From contig CACXHM010000147.1 of the NCBI GenBank assembly GCA_902767465.1, forward strand, positions 1 through 8,589: a stretch of 8,589 bases of DNA. Reading direction: 5' to 3'. The translations under genes were made by a program, and so were the position numbers. The notes under the pieces are model-generated. The model was not told the origin of the DNA and made no database searches. It saw only the letters and a program-made list of their open reading frames with translations. The stretch is from an uncultured Bacteroidia bacterium. Its GTDB lineage: Bacteria > Bacteroidota > Bacteroidia > Bacteroidales > UBA932. Below, one piece after another: positions 6,429 through 8,589 of the stretch. Numbering within the stretch: the stretch's first letter is position 1; each line of letters starts with the position of its first letter.

Positions 6429-6436
6429 TAAAGATA
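6429..6436 (-). promoter_or_regulatory. Weak candidate -7 box for the radical SAM operon
   Basis: TATCTTTA on the minus strand matches TAnnTTTG except at the last base. No TTG stands at the right distance upstream. If it is used, the whole 19-nt repeat array would be transcribed as a 5' leader of roughly 210 bases. Low confidence. Confidence 0.25.
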
Positions 6437-6530
6437 GTTATTTTTCGTATCAACTGATGCAGCTTCAGTCAAAAAGCGGAAACATCCCAACATGGCAGAC
6501 CGGAAATGACCCGGAGAACGCGTAACACGG

Positions 6531-6636
6531 CACCCCTGTGGGAATGGTCGAATTTCAGGGAAGGGACCTTTCCCGTCGAAACGACCTCCAGGAGCATTCT
6601 ACGGCAGTATTGGTGGGAATGATCCCCTGCGCCAAA
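6531..6636. other. Noncoding spacer with small hairpins after the transposase gene
   Basis: The spacer holds several small inverted repeats: GGGAAGG and CTTTCCC at 6558-6574 around a 3-nt loop (one G-T pair), GTCG-AAA-CGAC at 6575-6585, and the short palindrome CTCCAGGAG at 6586-6594. GTGGGAATG followed by GTC or ATC occurs at 6538-6549 and 6613-6624. None is followed by a T-run on the minus strand, so this is not a clear terminator for the transposase operon. They may be structured DNA at the end of a transposase-linked element, but no terminal repeat proves it. The rest of the stretch, 6437-6530, shows nothing recognisable. Confidence 0.35.
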
Positions 6637-7548
6637 TTAGATCTTTCCCAATATACCGGCTATTCGTTCCCTTTCCATTCCGAAAATCCGGGCCAGCTGG
6701 GGAACCGTAGTTTTCATCGTTCTGTACACATACGGGATTATCCGGATTTTCTTTTCTTCCGGCAATTGATCGAGACTTGATGAAAACCACCTCAGGCAGA
6801 TTTCCTGAACTGATTTAAAAACCTCGCTGTCAACACGCATTTTCCTGGGTAATTCAGTCAAGATATTCTTCATTTCTGCGCTGTTCTGGCCGCCTACGAC
6901 TTTCATGAAAAAGGCCTGATCGTTTTCAAAAACCTGTTCCAGATAACAATGATCGCAAAAACTGGAAGGGACCAAGTGCCCATCGCTGTCCAAAAGCCAG
7001 GGGACATTTCGCAAATCTTCTCCCGTATGCATCATCTCCAATCTTTGCCGTTTGTTTAGGGACGACACCCGGATAACATCTTTCGGAGAATCAACACAAA
7101 ACATGGCACGATACCCAGACCATCTGTACTCATTTACATTGCATCCATTATCAAGCGCATTACGCGGGATATATGCCAAAGCGTTCCTGACATGCCAATC
7201 GTTTTCCAAAGGAAGAGCCTTCATATCCACATTTTTCATTATACCTTTCTCTCCGTATTTTCTGCTGAACCACATAGAATACATCCTCTTGATTTCCAAG
7301 GCATACGCATCTGAATCCTCTTGACAGGAGGAAAGCAACGCTATATGGCAATGATTGGAAACGACGACATAGATCACGATAATGACATTTTTTCTTTTCG
7401 CGCATACGCACAAAACCTTCACCATTACATCAAAATCCTCATCATCGCGACACAATACCGCCGTCTCCAATCCCTCCATACTGACATGGAACGGTTTTAC
7501 ATACATGACCATCCCATTTGGCAGTTGTTTTTTCACAATCCTTCGCAT
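6637..7548 (-). CDS. HUH (Y1) transposase-like protein, RAYT type, with C-terminal HTH
   Basis: The 303-residue protein resembles the IS200/REP-associated tyrosine transposases. It has DDEDFDVMVKVL near 35-46, the metal-binding HUH motif as SNHCH (H66-C67-H68), and AYIPRNALDNG (125-135), where Y126 fits the catalytic tyrosine that would form the 5'-phosphotyrosine link to single-stranded DNA. YRWSGYRAMF (141-150) is also characteristic. The C-terminal half is longer than in the shortest family members and ends in a helix-turn-helix-like segment (VPQLARIFGMERERIAGIL). Its ATG is one base after the stop of the 117-residue gene upstream, so they are translationally coupled. All key residues are present and the frame is intact, unlike a decaying insertion sequence. 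No flanking IS ends are clear, so it may be a resident, domesticated enzyme. Confidence 0.8.
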   Translation of the reverse strand: MRRIVKKQLPNGMVMYVKPFHVSMEGLETAVLCRDDEDFDVMVKVLCVCAKRKNVIIVIYVVVSNHCHIALLSSCQEDSDAYALEIKRMYSMWFSRKYGEKGIMKNVDMKALPLENDWHVRNALAYIPRNALDNGCNVNEYRWSGYRAMFCVDSPKDVIRVSSLNKRQRLEMMHTGEDLRNVPWLLDSDGHLVPSSFCDHCYLEQVFENDQAFFMKVVGGQNSAEMKNILTELPRKMRVDSEVFKSVQEICLRWFSSSLDQLPEEKKIRIIPYVYRTMKTTVPQLARIFGMERERIAGILGKI

Positions 7549-7549
7549 A

Positions 7550-7903
7550 TCAACTCTTTCTTGTGCCGGGCATTATTCCCGGCACAAAAGTCATCACCTT
7601 GCCGCCATTGCGCCTAACGGCATCCATAGCTTCCTGAATTGTTTTCGCCATATTCAGCGAAGCTTCGTCCATATACCGGATCATTTCAGTTCTGTTGAAA
7701 CTTAAAGAGAGGTCGGCGATTGCAAGGGCTCGAATCATGGCAATAACCGACTGCTCGTTACCTCCCCATAGGCTGGTCGACATTGCCCATGTAGTTTTGG
7801 CGATAGTTTCAGTGATAGCCTCGGGCGTTTTACTTACATCGATATCGGTATTGAACCTGATATCGAGATTACCATAATCCAGAACTTCAAGAATCTTTTT
7901 CAT
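7550..7903 (-). CDS. 117-residue protein of unknown function, coupled to the transposase
   Basis: The product begins MKKILEVLDYGNLDIRFNTD and is soluble, with no signal peptide or membrane segment. A short N-terminal strand region is followed by probable helices: about 27-45 (PEAITETIAKTTWAMSTSL), 50-70 (EQSVIAMIRALAIADLSLSF) and 72-98, then a Gly/Pro-rich tail (GGKVMTFVPGIMPG). I do not recognise the family with certainty. The frame extends to an ATG at 7966, but those extra residues look untranslated and the ATG at 7903 with MKK is preferred. A 6-bp hairpin, TTTTCG and CGAAAA (7906-7911 and 7918-7923), sits two bases before the start codon and could affect ribosome access. The stop reads TGATATG, with the transposase ATG one base later, which suggests co-production and a shared task. 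Confidence 0.7.
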   Translation of the reverse strand: MKKILEVLDYGNLDIRFNTDIDVSKTPEAITETIAKTTWAMSTSLWGGNEQSVIAMIRALAIADLSLSFNRTEMIRYMDEASLNMAKTIQEAMDAVRRNGGKVMTFVPGIMPGTRKS

Positions 7904-7923
7904 AGTTTTCGTTTTTCCGAAAA

Positions 7924-8183
7924 GTAGAAACCCCGCGTAAAAACTCCAAATATTCACGTTAAACATTTATGATTTTTTTTGTTTTCGCATACTTTTTTAT
8001 GTTTTAATGGGTGTAGGTATAAAATTGCTATTTTACGTTTAGCGATAGTTATTTGTCTATTGTTCAATCATATATGACTATATACAACGTTTGTTGAACG
8101 TTTCGTGGTCTTCTGGTTAAAGTTTTAATTTAAAGTAATGAGATTCGCCGACAGTTGCAAAGTCCAGGTTTCCGGGAACGCGG
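7924..8183. other. AT-rich intergenic region upstream of the 117-residue gene
   Basis: This noncoding stretch, very A/T-rich from about 7960 to 8130, should hold the promoter of the 117-residue/transposase pair. I found no convincing TAnnTTTG box with a -33 partner on the minus strand; AATATTTG, a partial match, lies close to the gene. Small repeats include AACGTTT at 8086-8092 and 8097-8103, the inverted repeat CAAC-GTTT-GTTG at 8085-8096, and GTTCAA (8062-8067) with TTGAAC (8094-8099). No gene is supported. Confidence 0.4.
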
Positions 8184-8215
8184 CCCCCTACGGAAAAGAT
8201 CCGTATTTTTGGGGG
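8184..8215. other. Bulged 11-bp hairpin in the intergenic region
   Basis: CCCCCTACGGA (8184-8194) pairs with TCCGTA (8200-8205) and then, after a five-T bulge, with GGGGG (8211-8215), around the loop AAAGA. Read on the plus strand, the inner stem followed by TTTTT looks like a small intrinsic terminator, which would suit a short plus-strand transcript. No promoter for one is evident. The hairpin could also be a structured end of the transposase-linked unit. Confidence 0.4.
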
Positions 8216-8308
8216 AGCAGGACACCTGTGGGAAAAGCCCAAGCTGAAGAGACGCCGCACGCCTGAGCATAAAGAGGAATAAAGTGCGAACGTACGGCCA
8301 TACTCCAC

Positions 8309-8340
8309 AAAAAAAGCCGGCTAAAAATCTTAGCCGACTT
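8309..8340 (-). terminator. Intrinsic terminator of the SDR gene
   Basis: On the minus strand an 11-bp stem pairs AAGTCGGCTAA (8340 to 8330) with TTAGCCGGCTT (8324 to 8314), with one T-G pair and a 5-nt loop, followed by a run of T (8313 to 8309). It begins 26 bases past the SDR stop codon. The plus-strand reading has no T-run, so it serves the minus strand only. Confidence 0.9.
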
Positions 8341-8365
8341 CCAAAAATATTGCTTTATAATGCGA

Positions 8366-8589
8366 TTAAATACAAGTATATCCTCCGTCAACCGCAATAT
8401 TCTGGCCATTTACGTAAGTGCTGGCAGGAGATGCGAGGAAGAGTGCGCAGGTGTCGAGTTCGCCCTGTTTGCCGTAGCGACCGAGAGGGATGTTGTTTTT
8501 TGCGATCGCCTGGAAGTAATCGGAATCCAGAGTTGCGGTGGTGAGGTCGGTGTAGAAGTAACCGGGGCAGATGCTGTTGACGGTGATGC
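8366..8589 (-). CDS. Short-chain dehydrogenase/reductase, C-terminal third (5' partial)
   Basis: The minus strand is open from the window edge to TAA at 8368-8366, giving 73 full residues. ITVNSICPGYFYTDLT contains the SDR strand with N and PG after the active-site region. LGRYGKQGELDTCALFLASP is the usual helix before the last strand, and VNGQNIAVDGGYTCI is the classical SDR C-terminus (G-Q-x-I-x-V-D-G-G). Classical SDRs are cytoplasmic NAD(P)-dependent enzymes acting on hydroxyl or keto groups. The pattern suits the branch of gluconate 5-dehydrogenase and FabG-like reductases, but the catalytic Tyr-Lys and the Rossmann motif lie outside the window, so the substrate is open. It has its own terminator and is probably unrelated in function to the transposase pair. 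Confidence 0.9.
   Translation of the reverse strand, partial: ITVNSICPGYFYTDLTTATLDSDYFQAIAKNNIPLGRYGKQGELDTCALFLASPASTYVNGQNIAVDGGYTCI

Noticed and set aside
6082..6525. Plus-strand frame translating the 19-nt repeats into a Phe/Ser/Pro-rich peptide
   Set aside because: It begins inside the radical SAM gene on the wrong strand, and repeat lengths of 15, 17, 19 and 20 change frame from unit to unit, so no peptide repeat is kept.
8117..8409. Two overlapping minus-strand frames of 63 and 73 codons, and an 86-codon plus-strand frame at 8284-8544
   Set aside because: They cross the terminator at 8309-8340 and the SDR gene end; their compositions look random and no start context supports them.

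Overview
The window looks like chromosomal DNA from a Bacteroidota bacterium, most likely of the order Bacteroidales. The signs are promoter-like boxes of the Bacteroides type (TAnnTTTG) just upstream of start codons, starts mostly without a Shine-Dalgarno sequence, a YD-repeat lipoprotein with an acidic stretch after its lipidated cysteine, and a UvrB of Bacteroidota style (motif VI reads QTAGRAARN). The species cannot be fixed from the sequence alone. The uvrB and SDR genes are visibly richer in G/C at third codon positions than the lipoprotein and transposase genes.

Layout, left to right. The + strand carries the 3' end of an NCS2-type purine permease (1-135). A spacer follows with a duplicated hairpin (202-286) and a strong intrinsic terminator (368-399). 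A uvrB promoter region with an inverted repeat leads into the complete uvrB gene (494-2668). A short promoter region then precedes a 28-codon ORF (2794-2880). Everything after that is on the - strand: a YD-repeat lipoprotein (4004 to 2877), a translationally coupled pair made of a radical SAM/SPASM-like enzyme (6210 to 5146) and a Gfo/Idh/MocA oxidoreductase (5149 to 4139), a pair made of a 117-residue protein of unknown function (7903 to 7550) and a HUH/Y1 transposase of RAYT type (7548 to 6637), and the C-terminal third of an SDR oxidoreductase (to 8366) with its own terminator.

How the genes work together. uvrB is a housekeeping DNA-repair gene with no functional link to its neighbours visible here. 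The radical SAM and Gfo/Idh/MocA genes overlap by ATGA and probably act in one pathway; its substrate cannot be read from the window. The 117-residue protein and the transposase are one base apart and are probably made together.

The least ordinary signals are: (i) an array of nine degenerate 19-nt direct repeats that ends next to the radical SAM start codon and supplies its purine-rich ribosome-binding region; (ii) perfect palindromes over three putative promoters (uvrB, the small ORF, the lipoprotein), with a 15-mer shared at 14 of 15 positions between the uvrB and lipoprotein upstream regions; and (iii) the coupled small-protein/HUH-transposase pair. No CRISPR array, tRNA, rRNA or complete insertion sequence with clear terminal repeats was seen.
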